A model generated the notes under the pieces. The model had not been told where the DNA came from. It saw only the letters and a program-made list of their open reading frames with translations, and did not search any database. Source: CAZHZT01 sp964537285 (GTDB lineage Bacteria > Bacteroidota > Bacteroidia > Chitinophagales > Saprospiraceae). From it: a DNA stretch of 64,000 nt. The first letter of the stretch is position 1; every line of letters starts with the position of its first letter. Positions 1 to 8,476 of this stretch are shown here, one piece after another. Location of the stretch: assembly GCA_964537285.1 (NCBI GenBank), contig CAZHZT010000016.1, forward strand, positions 1-64,000. The letters are read 5' to 3'. The position numbers and the translations under genes are program-made.

Positions 1-47
1 GGGTTATCATTTTGAAGTTCCATTTTCCACAATTTATGTCAAAGAAC
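1..47. repeat. Foldback family 1, right half (cut by window edge)
   Basis: The first 47 bases match the right arm of the 109-110 bp foldback repeat found whole at 16757, 18914, 21176, 41361 and 44763. It ends in the conserved TGTCAAAGAAC. The left half lies outside the window. Confidence 0.85.
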
Positions 48-78
48 TAAAAAAGGTTATGTTAGAGCAACATAACCT
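48..78 (-). terminator. Rho-independent terminator of the Wzi-like gene
   Basis: A 10 bp stem (54-63 with 69-78, five-base loop) is followed on the minus strand by a run of six T. It lies about 110 bases past the stop of the leftward gene at 186, as expected for an intrinsic terminator. Confidence 0.6.
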
Positions 79-185
79 AGGGGAGTACATTGGTTGATTT
101 GGATTAAGGAAGAAGGATTAAGCTCTACAAATTTTATAATTGAAAATGAATTCATTGTTAATGTTTGGTTAAATTTTTATAAAGG

Positions 186-1934
186 TTAAAAATCCATTCT
201 TCTGGAAGGGAAGTTGAGGCTGAATCTACCGCCTACATAGAAAGTTTCGAGGTCTCGTTCATTGTCGATGCTATCTTTTTTACGATAAAATCCTTCTAAG
301 GCTAAAAATCCGTTGTGGAAGAGCTGGTAAGTAATTTCCAGGCGAGCAAGTTGAATGTCAGCACTAACGCCTTGCCCGATATTATTGTCGAAATCTCTGA
401 CGCGGCTGGTATTCGGAGTAAGGATATTGCTTCCCCAGTTATTTTCTGGTTCATCTTCCCCAACTTCTGCATACATTAACCTGCCATGAAATACCCATTT
501 TGGGAAGGGTTGATAGCGAAACTGGGCAATGATTTCCTGAAAATTAGCTCCAAGGGGATGGGCCAGAGGTTGATGGTCGTGAGAATAATTGGCCGCGCTA
601 TCCCTGTGAGAGTAGGTATAAGGGCGGACTACATTTGCTTCTATTTGCACGTCAAGATGGTCTATCCCGAGGGCATTGAAATATTTGATGCCTCCTTGTA
701 AGGCGAATTTATTTCCCCACCACCCCCTTCTTTCAATCAGGAGTTCGTCGTATTTGAACTCATCGAACAAAAATTGTCCATACAGTTGGAAGCGCTTCAA
801 AAGGTTGAGCTTTGCAGAAAAGCCAAGTGTAATATTATCCGGACTTCCCACCATTTGCTCTACGGCGCGATAAAAAATTACCGGGTTTAGATATTGCAGT
901 TCAAATTGATTGTTTCTGGAGAAAACGATGGCTTCATAAATGCCAAAAGTAAAAACGGGAGAGGCTTTGAAGCTCAAATAATGGGCCGCTAAGTATTTTT
1001 TAGGTAGCAACAGGTCGCCAGCTTTTGCATTAGGCGAATTAGAAGAAAGTTCGGCAAAAATATTTTGCAAATGTAGCTTCCAGACCCGGGTATTTAATTT
1101 TAAATAAAAATAATTATTTGAAAAGTCAGATAAAAAAACGGAGCGAATACCTTCTCCTATAAAATGACGACCATGCCCTAGTTGTAAGCCTATGTTAGAG
1201 CTAATGTTGACGCCAAAATAGCCTTGGGCATTTAAGTAATCGTATCCGTTTTGAAACCCAAAGGCTCTGCTTTCAAAATCTTTGAAAAAGCCATTTCCCG
1301 GTATGGCGTTGTCTTGTTCTATTCGTTCATTCACATAATTGGGGAAACGCGCTTGAGATTCAGTGATGTTGGAATAAATGTATACCTTATCATCGATTCC
1401 AGCTCATATCTCCAGGCCTCGTTGGTTATAATATAAGGGTTCATCTTCATTTTCCAGCACTCCCAATCCAAGGTTTAGCATTGGGTTGATTCTAAGGTGC
1501 AGATTCGGTTCATTAACTTCAAGGAGGTTCGCAGGGGTTGGATAAAATACATTTAAGAAGGGTTTGTCGTTTTTTCTGTAAAGTGGCGAGCTCAGGCTTC
1601 TTTCGATCCTAGAACCTTCCCCATCTGGGTTTTGAAGGTATAGCCATTCGTTATTATCCTGAAAGATAAACTGAAGGTTACTTTCTCCGACACGAGAAAA
1701 AGACACACCTGCTGAATCAGTCATTTGACTTTGTGCGTCCACGGCGTATTTAACTACATCTCCTCTTCGATATCCCTTGATGGCAGAATGCAATTCCGAA
1801 GATTGATAGTTTAAAACTTCCAAGCGGTCAATGGTGTGATATGCAGGATTGCCTATTGGCAACAAACTGCCTTGGCTGTATGCTACAATATTAAGCAAAT
1901 GCAGGAATATAAGGGGAAGCAGCTTCTTTGTCAT
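186..1934 (-). pseudogene. Wzi-like outer-membrane barrel gene with in-frame TGA
   Basis: Two leftward open frames, 1404-1934 and 186-1334, lie in the same reading frame. They are separated by a single TGA (complement of 1404-1406), after which the frame stays open. Read through, the product is about 582 residues: signal peptide from the ATG at 1934 (MTKKLLPLIFLHLLNIVAYS), then a beta-strand-rich protein ending in Phe, typical of an outer-membrane barrel. It resembles the capsule-assembly Wzi-like proteins of Bacteroidota, a recognition from memory. Residues before the stop read QRGLEI and those after read AGIDDKVYIYSN, a continuous strand-rich segment, so an Arg or similar codon probably became TGA. 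An upstream in-frame ATG at 1976 lies inside a palindrome and is less likely. Either the gene is freshly inactivated, the stop is read through, or the base is a sequencing error. Confidence 0.75.
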
Positions 1935-1950
1935 AGGATGTTTTATTTTT

Positions 1951-1986
1951 GTGAAGAGAAGTGGGCAGCTGCCCACTTCTCTTCAC
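1951..1986. repeat. 36 bp perfect palindrome before the Wzi-like start
   Basis: Two 18-base arms with no loop. It sits 17 bases upstream of the ATG at 1934, so on the minus-strand mRNA it would form a hairpin just before the start codon. Confidence 0.85.
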
Positions 1987-2069
1987 CGGCCTTCTTTCTC
2001 GGTAAAAATAAAAAAAGCGATACATGAAAATGCATCGCCAAGCAAAAAATGTCCACTACAAAGTATTTT

Positions 2070-2099
2070 AGTTCCATTTTCCACAATTTGTCGAAGAAC
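2070..2099. repeat. Foldback family 1, fragment
   Basis: Matches the last 30 or so bases of the 109-110 bp repeat, with small changes (a G for A in the terminal TGTCAAAGAAC). The rest of the element is missing. Confidence 0.6.
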
Positions 2100-2379
2100 G
2101 AGTATTTTTTAATTAGATCCCGAGATAATCCATACCGCGAGAAAAACTGTTAGAAGATTCAAAATCATTAAGCTAAAAGTAGTGTTTAGTTGATAAAAAT
2201 TTAACAATCGGTTAACACAAAGGTAATGGTTTATTTTCAGATATTCATCCCTCAGAGTCAACTCGTGTCAATTAAAACGAAGTTTTTTAGAATAATGTTT
2301 TGTGCTTTCCCTGGTTAGCCTAATGATATGTGCTGTATATTGTGTTAAGTATTGTTTAAAAAAGGAGATAGTTCATTTT

Positions 2380-2412
2380 TTTTGGGAGGCACGCGGGGCG
2401 TGCCTCCCAAAA
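2380..2412. repeat. Palindrome with core GAGGCACGC
   Basis: Two 15-base arms (2380-2394 and 2398-2412) with a GGG loop. The stem core GAGGCACGC/GCGTGCCTC recurs in the palindrome at 25758-25797. It lies 29 bases past the patatin stop. A T run does not follow the stem on the minus strand, so a classical terminator is doubtful. Confidence 0.8.
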
Positions 2413-2440
2413 GAAGCCATTTTTTCAAAATGAATGGAAC

Positions 2441-3451
2441 CTACAAAAAGGTTTCTCTTACGTTAACTGTGGAATTTTGTCCAATTTGGTCAAAATTCTC
2501 ATCCAGCCATCGATCGGCGCATTTTCTGCCTGTTTCAAAAAGTCCCTGAATAAAATCCCATCTGGTATTAAGCTTACTGGACAAGTTGAGGTGCTGAACA
2601 TCTTCTTCCGGGTTGATATGGTGAAGAAAAATACGGCGGAATTGATCGTTGGGGTTGATCTCCAAATCAAGTAATCGATCAACAAATGCAATGCGTCGCA
2701 TTTCAAGCATTAAGCTGGAGTTAAAGCTAAGCTCATTAATTCGATCCCTGATTTCACTGGAAGTTCTGGGGGTCTTATCAATATTGATAGGATTGATCTG
2801 CACCACCATGATGTCTCTACATCCCGCATCAATAAGCGGAAAAATAGGTGGATTCCCCATGAAGCCGCCATCCCAATAGTCTTCGCCGTCAATGGTGACT
2901 GCCTTGTACAGGTACGGTAAACAAGCAGAAGCTAAAACGGCATCGGCTGAAATATCTTTTAGCGAGAAAACTTTTAACCTGCCTTTACGAACATTAGTTG
3001 CACAAACGAATAATTTGGTGACGGAACATTTGGTAAGGCTGTCAAAGTCGACTACTTTTTCAATGATGTCTCTTAGTGGGTTGATATCCAGGGGGTTGAA
3101 CTGGTAGGGAGAGAAGAAGATAGAAGCGATTTCACTGCTAAGGAACCCCCAGGAGTAGTCCATGTTGCCTTTCCCATAGACTTTGTCGTACACTCCTGGC
3201 TGGAAAAGACTGTAATTTCCATATACTGAGATAAGTTCCCAGAATTTATGCAATAATTCTCTTGCATCTTCTTTCCCACCACGGTGGAGGCCGTAGGCAA
3301 GCACGGCTGCATTCATTGCTCCGGCGCTAGTACCTGAAAACCCTTCTAGCTGTAAATCCTTTTCTTCCAGTAAGCGGTCAAGTACTCCCCATGTTAAAGC
3401 ACCATGTGCGCCTCCTCCCTGTAGAGCGAGAGCCAAATATTTTTTTGCCAT
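2441..3451 (-). CDS. Patatin-like phospholipase
   Basis: 336 residues. It carries all hallmarks of the patatin family of Ser-Asp dyad lipid acyl hydrolases: the glycine-rich oxyanion motif GGGAHG at residues 12-17, the nucleophile elbow GTSAG with Ser42, and the DGG motif with Asp194. The family cleaves acyl chains from phospholipids. There is no signal peptide, so a cytoplasmic or membrane-surface role is likely, and the natural substrate cannot be read from sequence. It is leftward and followed by a palindrome. The upstream neighbour is a 3-hydroxybutyrate dehydrogenase; bacterial patatins are sometimes linked to PHB granules, but no other PHB gene is present here, so that link is weak. Confidence 0.9.
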   Translation of the reverse strand: MAKKYLALALQGGGAHGALTWGVLDRLLEEKDLQLEGFSGTSAGAMNAAVLAYGLHRGGKEDARELLHKFWELISVYGNYSLFQPGVYDKVYGKGNMDYSWGFLSSEIASIFFSPYQFNPLDINPLRDIIEKVVDFDSLTKCSVTKLFVCATNVRKGRLKVFSLKDISADAVLASACLPYLYKAVTIDGEDYWDGGFMGNPPIFPLIDAGCRDIMVVQINPINIDKTPRTSSEIRDRINELSFNSSLMLEMRRIAFVDRLLDLEINPNDQFRRIFLHHINPEEDVQHLNLSSKLNTRWDFIQGLFETGRKCADRWLDENFDQIGQNSTVNVRETFL

Positions 3452-3479
3452 AAATATTGTTTTTAGCAGCCATCAAGAG

Positions 3480-3714
3480 AGGGTATTCTATTGGAGCAGG
3501 TGCGTTTTAAGTAGTTCACGGAAATAGACTATAAAAATAATCTTTGCCCGCTGTAGAAGCATTTTTTGCTTGGAGATCGACACTTTTTTGGGATTTTTCG
3601 AAGAAAAATCCCAAAAAAGTGTCGATCTCCAACTCAAAAAACTTCCTGCCAAGGGCATCGATAGTTTATACAGTCCAATTCCGTGAACTACTTAAGTGCC
3701 TGCTCCAATAGAAT
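3480..3714. repeat. Outer palindrome around a family 2 foldback (nested)
   Basis: The bases flanking the inner element are themselves inverted repeats: about 20 bases containing TATTCTATTGGAGCAGG on the left recur as the complement on the right at 3696-3714. This looks like a foldback inserted into an older palindrome. Confidence 0.7.
3508..3694. repeat. Foldback family 2, copy 1
   Basis: A 187 bp element with terminal inverted repeats of the form TAAGTAGTTCACGGAA, overlapping a TTAA at each end. The centre is a perfect hairpin (3572-3630: 28 bp arms, GAA loop). Two other copies with the same interior are at 56605 and 57975. Confidence 0.85.
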
Positions 3715-3766
3715 ATCATTTCTCGATAGCTTGAAATGAGCATTAATTAGTTGCAGAACAAGTCTG

Positions 3767-4546
3767 TTACTGTGCTGTCCACCCACCATCTACAGGAAGT
3801 GCCGTTCCTGTAATGGTTTTGGCTGAATCACTGGCAAGAAAGAGAGCCAGTTCTCCTAAAAGTTCAGTTGTAGCGAAGTCTTTTACCGCATGTTTTTTTA
3901 GCATGACATTTTCAATGACTTCTTGTTCACTTATGCCATGTGACTTAGCCTGGTCTTTTATTTGGTTCTCCACCAAAGGGGTTTTTACATAACCAGGGCA
4001 GATGGCGTTGGCTGTAATGCCAAAGGGGGCTCCTTCGAGTCCCAGCACTTTAGTCAAACCCAGGATTCCGTGTTTTGAAGCCACATAAGCAGATTTAAAT
4101 GCGGAAGCTCTCAACCCGTGAGCGGATGCAATATTGATTATTCTTCCAAAATTATTTTCTTTCATGTGTGGCCATACTGCTTTGGACGTATGAAAAGCAG
4201 CGCTAAGGTTTACCCCAATAATCAGATCCCAGCGACTTTCTGGAAATTCATCGATTGGAGCCACATGTTGTACACCGGCATTGTTGACTAATACGTGGAC
4301 TTTACCAAACCGATCGATTGTTTTTGCTACTAATTCCTTAATCTCTTCAGGTTTTAGCATGTTCGCAGACGAGAAAAAAGCTTCTGTATCATATTTGGCT
4401 GCAACTTCAGCGGCAATCTCATTTCCATTTTCTTCCAGGCCATTAAATACAATGTTGTAACCTGCTTTGGCAAATTCTTTAGCAATACCCAGACCGATAC
4501 CGCTGGTGCTACCTGTAATGATAGCCGTTTTCTTTGTAGTCGACAT
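3767..4546 (-). CDS. 3-hydroxybutyrate dehydrogenase (SDR family)
   Basis: 259 residues from the ATG at 4546; an upstream in-frame start at 4648 would translate through a palindrome and is rejected. Classical short-chain dehydrogenase: cofactor motif TGSTSGIG at residues 11-18, NNAG at 88-91, catalytic Ser141, Tyr154 and Lys158. Overall similarity, including the HGLRASAFKSAY region and the C-terminal ITGTALPVDGGWTAQ, fits D-3-hydroxybutyrate dehydrogenase, which interconverts 3-hydroxybutyrate and acetoacetate with NAD. Acetoacetyl reductases are close relatives and are not excluded. Monocistronic, with a long leader that contains the palindrome at 4563-4614. Confidence 0.85.
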   Translation of the reverse strand: MSTTKKTAIITGSTSGIGLGIAKEFAKAGYNIVFNGLEENGNEIAAEVAAKYDTEAFFSSANMLKPEEIKELVAKTIDRFGKVHVLVNNAGVQHVAPIDEFPESRWDLIIGVNLSAAFHTSKAVWPHMKENNFGRIINIASAHGLRASAFKSAYVASKHGILGLTKVLGLEGAPFGITANAICPGYVKTPLVENQIKDQAKSHGISEQEVIENVMLKKHAVKDFATTELLGELALFLASDSAKTITGTALPVDGGWTAQ

Positions 4547-4562
4547 AGTTGTGGATTTTTTT

Positions 4563-4614
4563 CCCGGGATGAGTTTAGGTGGTAGCGCGCGCCACCACCT
4601 AAACTCATCCCGGG
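4563..4614. repeat. 52 bp palindrome in the SDR leader
   Basis: Perfect 21-base arms (4563-4583 and 4594-4614) around a GC-rich 10-base centre. It ends 16 bases before the ATG of the leftward dehydrogenase, so the mRNA leader would fold into a very stable hairpin close to the start. Confidence 0.9.
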
Positions 4615-4792
4615 ATATATTTTTTGTTTTTTTCAAAAATAGGTACAAAAAGAAGAAGTAATGGTTTGGGAAAAAAAAATATGCGGTAGACTTTTATCGA
4701 AAAATTTATTTTTTCATAGGGGTAGGATCCATTCTTTTCGTCATTAAGGCGTATCACCATTTAATTGGACTTTGTTCTAAAATAGTTTTATA

Positions 4793-4977
4793 AGGGATCA
4801 GGAAAATAATACCCTACCCATTTTACTTGTCCTTTTTTCCTCAGGCTGTGTTGGAAAGCCTCGCCGTACCTTTGGGTCCCGAAGGCATTCGGGACAAGTT
4901 ATGCCTACGTTTTCCGCCTAGCCTGAGAAAAAAATTACTTCGCAAAATTTGGGTAGCTTATTAATTGCCTAATCCCT
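4793..4977. repeat. 185 bp imperfect foldback element (family 6)
   Basis: The two ends are inverted repeats with scattered mismatches: AGGGATCAGGAAAATAATA on the left, and AGGGATTAGGCAATTAATA when the right end is complemented. Similarity continues inward through a shared TTTTTT-CTCAGGCT block. The first 31 bases recur exactly, inverted, at 15030-15060. No coding frame is inside, so it looks like a MITE. Confidence 0.75.
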
Positions 4978-5026
4978 AAACAAAAATATTTTAGAATAAA
5001 GTCTCTATAAAAACAACCTATTTTTC

Positions 5027-7414
5027 ATGAAAGCACAACACCTATTGCTGTGGCTGTGCCTGGGATTTTTATATCAGCTCCAGGCTCAGCCTTTACCCTC
5101 ACCTCAACCATTAGGGGAAACGTTTACTGTTAGTGGATATGTTAAGGATGGACAAACAGGAGAAGAACTCCTTTATGCACAGATATCCGATTATGCTAGC
5201 AATGGAGGGACAACTACCAACTTGTACGGGTTTTATTCCATTACTCTGGAAAAGGGCATTAAGCGCCTGGAGTTTTCCTATGTAGGCTATCAAAGCTTGG
5301 TCAAGGAGATAAATTTAAATAAAGATATTGAACTCAATATCTATTTAGAACCAGCTTCTGCGACTTTAAAAGAGGTGGTCGTTTCTGGTGAATCAGAAAA
5401 TGCTTCGGTAGAAGATCTCTCTATTAGTCGCATAGAAGTTGATGTCGAGCAAGTAAAAAAGTTACCCGCCCTGCTTGGGGAGCCCGACGTAATTAAAACC
5501 ATTCAAACTTTACCAGGAGTGACTACCGCCGGAGAAGGTACATCGGCTTTTTTTGTGCGAGGAGGTTCAGCGGATCAAAACCTGATACTCATTGATGAGG
5601 CACCCGTTTATGAAATCTCCCATTTATTTGGTCTTTTCTCCGTATTTAATCCAGATATAATAAAGAACGCAGAATTGTATAAAGGGGGAATCCCTGCTAA
5701 GTATGGAGGGCGCTTGTCTTCATTGCTGGAGGTGACTACCAGAGATGGTAATGCAAGGCGTTTATCAGGAAGTGGGGGAATTGGTTTATTAGCAGCAAAG
5801 TTATCGGTAGAGGGGCCTGTCGTAGAAGACGAAATGTCGTTTATCCTTTCCGGAAGGCGCTCCTATGCAGATATTTTCATGCGTAACTCTGCAGAGTTTG
5901 ATGGAACAACAGTACAATTCTATGATTTGAATGCTAAGCTGAATTGGAAGAAAGACAATAAAAACCGCTTTTTTCTTTCGGCCTATTCCGGAAGGGATAT
6001 TTGGAATTTTGATGATAATTTTAAAATGGATTGGGGAAATACAACGACTACTTTTAGGTGGAACCACCTGTTTAGTGATCGAATGTTTTCCAACTTAAGT
6101 TTAATATACAGCAATTTTGCGTACTTTTTGGAGGATAGTGATCAGGCTGATGGTTTTCGCTGGGAAGCCAGCCAACGCGAAGTATCTTTGAAAAAGGATA
6201 TTACCTGTTTTGTAAATCCTTCGTGGACGGTTCAGTTTGGTTATCAAGGCATTTACCGCCGTTTTTCTCCAGCTAAGATTTCGCCTCATTCCAGTGAATC
6301 TATTTTTAAGGAAGCTGAACTCGAAAAGCATTTTGCCCTGGATCACGCTCTTTATATAGGGAGTGAATATGAAGTTTCTGAAAGGCTAAGTATTCAGGGA
6401 GGCCTTCGTTTTTCACTATTCCAAAATATAGGGGAGAGTACTGTTTATCAATATACTGACCCAAAGGATAATATCAATGTAGAAGTTGTCGATTCTTTAA
6501 AATATGGATCTTTTGAAAATATTAAGACCTACTCCAATGTTGAACCTCGTTTTTCGGCCAGGTATTTACTTGATCCGACCAGCTCCGTGAAGCTTTCCTA
6601 CAATCGCATGGTACAATATGTACACTTAATAACCAACTCAACAGTTCCTATCCCTTTCAATACATGGGCTCCAAGTTCCCCGTACCTCGAACCGCAAAAG
6701 GCCGATCAAATAGCGGTGGGATACTTCAAGAATTTTAACAAAGGTACGTACGAGTTTTCGGCTGAAGCTTTTTATAAAAAATCTCAGGACATTACAGCTT
6801 TTGCGGATAATGCGAATTTAGTCTTTAATCCTCATCTTTCTACCGAGTTCCGTCAAGGCTCCGGAGAAGCTTATGGGTTGGAGTTATTCCTGCAAAAGAC
6901 GAAGGGGAAAATGCGAGGTTTTGTGAGTTATACGCTCTCTAAATCGGAGGTAGAAATCCCTACGGTAAATAATGATCAACCTTTTCCCGCAAATCATGAT
7001 CGTCGCCACAACCTGAATTTAGCGCTTACTTACCAGTTGAGCGATAAATGGAATGTTGGTTCTAATTTCACTTATGGCACAGGAAGGCCTATTACTTTGC
7101 CTACAGGGAAGTTTGTTTTTGATGATTATGTAGTCAATTATTATTCTTCAAGAAACGGATATCGACTGCCAGATTTTCATCGAATGGATCTCTCTGCAAC
7201 CTATGAGCCTGGAAAAAACAAGGATAAGCAGTTTAAAAATGTATGGACTTTCGGGATCTACAATGTTTATAACCGGAAAAATCCTTTCATCATCTATACC
7301 CAGAAAAAGCAGGACGATGATGGTAATATTATCGGAGATGGCACGGAGACGGAGGCGCGCTTGGTTTATTTATTTGGTGCACTACCTTATTTCAGTTGGA
7401 ATTTTTCTTTTTAA
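5027..7414 (+). CDS. TonB-dependent outer-membrane receptor
   Basis: 795 residues. Signal peptide 1-20, carboxypeptidase-regulatory-like beta-sandwich about 34-110 (SGYVKDGQTGEELLYAQI to LEFSYVGYQ), plug domain about 125-245 with FFVRGGSADQNLILIDEAPV, then a long barrel ending in FSWNFSF with a C-terminal Phe. It binds an unknown ligand and imports it with TonB energy. Such receptors without a SusD partner but with a DUF4249 lipoprotein are common in Bacteroidota, and that partner follows 79 bases downstream. The ligand cannot be named. Confidence 0.9.
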   Translation: MKAQHLLLWLCLGFLYQLQAQPLPSPQPLGETFTVSGYVKDGQTGEELLYAQISDYASNGGTTTNLYGFYSITLEKGIKRLEFSYVGYQSLVKEINLNKDIELNIYLEPASATLKEVVVSGESENASVEDLSISRIEVDVEQVKKLPALLGEPDVIKTIQTLPGVTTAGEGTSAFFVRGGSADQNLILIDEAPVYEISHLFGLFSVFNPDIIKNAELYKGGIPAKYGGRLSSLLEVTTRDGNARRLSGSGGIGLLAAKLSVEGPVVEDEMSFILSGRRSYADIFMRNSAEFDGTTVQFYDLNAKLNWKKDNKNRFFLSAYSGRDIWNFDDNFKMDWGNTTTTFRWNHLFSDRMFSNLSLIYSNFAYFLEDSDQADGFRWEASQREVSLKKDITCFVNPSWTVQFGYQGIYRRFSPAKISPHSSESIFKEAELEKHFALDHALYIGSEYEVSERLSIQGGLRFSLFQNIGESTVYQYTDPKDNINVEVVDSLKYGSFENIKTYSNVEPRFSARYLLDPTSSVKLSYNRMVQYVHLITNSTVPIPFNTWAPSSPYLEPQKADQIAVGYFKNFNKGTYEFSAEAFYKKSQDITAFADNANLVFNPHLSTEFRQGSGEAYGLELFLQKTKGKMRGFVSYTLSKSEVEIPTVNNDQPFPANHDRRHNLNLALTYQLSDKWNVGSNFTYGTGRPITLPTGKFVFDDYVVNYYSSRNGYRLPDFHRMDLSATYEPGKNKDKQFKNVWTFGIYNVYNRKNPFIIYTQKKQDDDGNIIGDGTETEARLVYLFGALPYFSWNFSF

Positions 7415-7493
7415 AGAACAGTTGGGCGATAGCAAATCTGTTGTTTAAAGCTACAGAACAAGTCTATTTAATTAAATTGTAAATAAAATTATT

Positions 7494-8309
7494 ATGAAAA
7501 ATAATATTCTTCTCATATTTATAAGCATCCTCATCCTTTCTTCATGTGATGAACCTATTGAGCTAGATCTTGAACAAACAGAAGCTGTCGTGGTGATAGA
7601 AGGACTCGTTACGAACGAAAGGGGTAATCACTACGTAAAAATTGGCAAAAGTTCCGGCTTTGATGCTAGTGGAGGCAATGAACTCATTAGTGGAGCTACC
7701 GTAAAAGTAAGAGATGATAATGGACGTTCGTTTACATACATCGAATCATCCCCCGGGTACTATATTTCGGAGGAAGTTTTTAAAGGCGAGATAGGATCGG
7801 TATATACTTTGGAGGTGCTGGTCGAAGATCGTTTGTACACGGCTTCTGAAGAGCTTCGCTATGTATCCTCGTTTGATAGCTTAACCTATATCATTGACGA
7901 AGAAGAAAGAGCCGACCCTGAAGACCCGGAAACTTTTTATGAAGTATTGATATATATCAAAGAGCCCCAGGAAACAGAAGATTATTATTTGTTCAAGTTT
8001 TATAAAAACGGGGAAGAGGAAAATTACGACGGCCAGTGGATATACGTTTACGATGATGTAGCCATTGCTGAAAATGTAGATGCCCTGGCAATCGATGGCT
8101 ATTTTGCCCTTGGTGACACTGCCAAGGTAGAAGTGTATGGACTTAGCAGATCTGCTTACCGTTTTTTTTACGATATGAACGAAAATATCAATAGTGACGG
8201 AGGAATGTTTAATGGTCAGCCCGCCAATCCTAACACAAACTTATCAGGTGGAGCAGTAGGATATTTTCAGGTATCTGCTGTTTCTTCTGCAGAGATAATC
8301 ATAGAATAA
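7494..8309 (+). CDS. DUF4249-type lipoprotein, receptor partner
   Basis: 271 residues. A lipoprotein signal ends in LSSC (lipid-bearing Cys18). The region after it (VIEGLVTNERGNHYVKI, then GATVKVRDDNG and a YTLEVLV strand) matches my memory of the DUF4249 family, secreted lipoproteins of unknown function encoded next to TonB receptors. It lies 79 bases after the receptor on the same strand, so one transcript is likely, ending in the long palindrome at 8318-8475. Role inferred: ligand capture or plug-associated surface lipoprotein. Confidence 0.8.
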   Translation: MKNNILLIFISILILSSCDEPIELDLEQTEAVVVIEGLVTNERGNHYVKIGKSSGFDASGGNELISGATVKVRDDNGRSFTYIESSPGYYISEEVFKGEIGSVYTLEVLVEDRLYTASEELRYVSSFDSLTYIIDEEERADPEDPETFYEVLIYIKEPQETEDYYLFKFYKNGEEENYDGQWIYVYDDVAIAENVDALAIDGYFALGDTAKVEVYGLSRSAYRFFYDMNENINSDGGMFNGQPANPNTNLSGGAVGYFQVSAVSSAEIIIE

Positions 8310-8317
8310 ATGTAAGT

Positions 8318-8475
8318 GAGGCTGTTTCATCCGTATGTTCGGGTGGCTTGGCAGGAGTATTTTCTTTTGAGGGAGGTTCTTTTTTGAAATTTTTATTAAA
8401 AATTTCAAAAAAGAACCTCCCTCAAAAAAGAAAATTTCCTGCCAAGCCACCCGAACATACGGATAAAACAACCTC
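8318..8475. terminator. 158 bp near-perfect palindrome between convergent genes (family 4)
   Basis: A very long foldback. The outer arms contain CATCCGTATGTTCGGGTGGC on the left and its near-complement on the right. The inner stem is GAGGGAGGTTCTTTTTTGAAA paired with TTTCAAAAAAGAACCTCCCTC. It fills the whole gap between the DUF4249 gene and mnmG, so a bidirectional terminator is likely. The T/A borders and TTTCCTGCCAAG flank link it to the other hairpin cassettes. Confidence 0.75.
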
Positions 8476-8476
8476 A

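Larger units (their letters stand above)
1987..2440. other. Gene-free interval, 454 bases
   Basis: No coding frame stands out. It holds a fragment of foldback family 1 (2070-2099), a minus-strand TACCTTTG at 2218-2225 that matches the Bacteroidota -7 box TAnnTTTG without a clear -33 box, and the palindrome at 2380-2412. It probably carries the promoter of the Wzi-like gene. Confidence 0.5.
4547..5026. other. Gene-free interval between divergent genes
   Basis: 480 bases between the leftward dehydrogenase and the rightward TonB receptor. Besides the palindrome at 4563-4614 and the foldback at 4793-4977, the rest is AT-rich. I see no convincing -33/-7 pair for either gene. Confidence 0.6.

Noticed and set aside
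1404..1406. Selenocysteine at the in-frame TGA
   Set aside because: No selenocysteine insertion hairpin is evident right after the TGA, no sel genes are in the window, and outer-membrane barrel proteins are not known selenoproteins.
4547..4648. Longer start for the 3-hydroxybutyrate dehydrogenase
   Set aside because: It would translate a perfect palindrome and place 34 residues before the normal N-terminus of the SDR fold.
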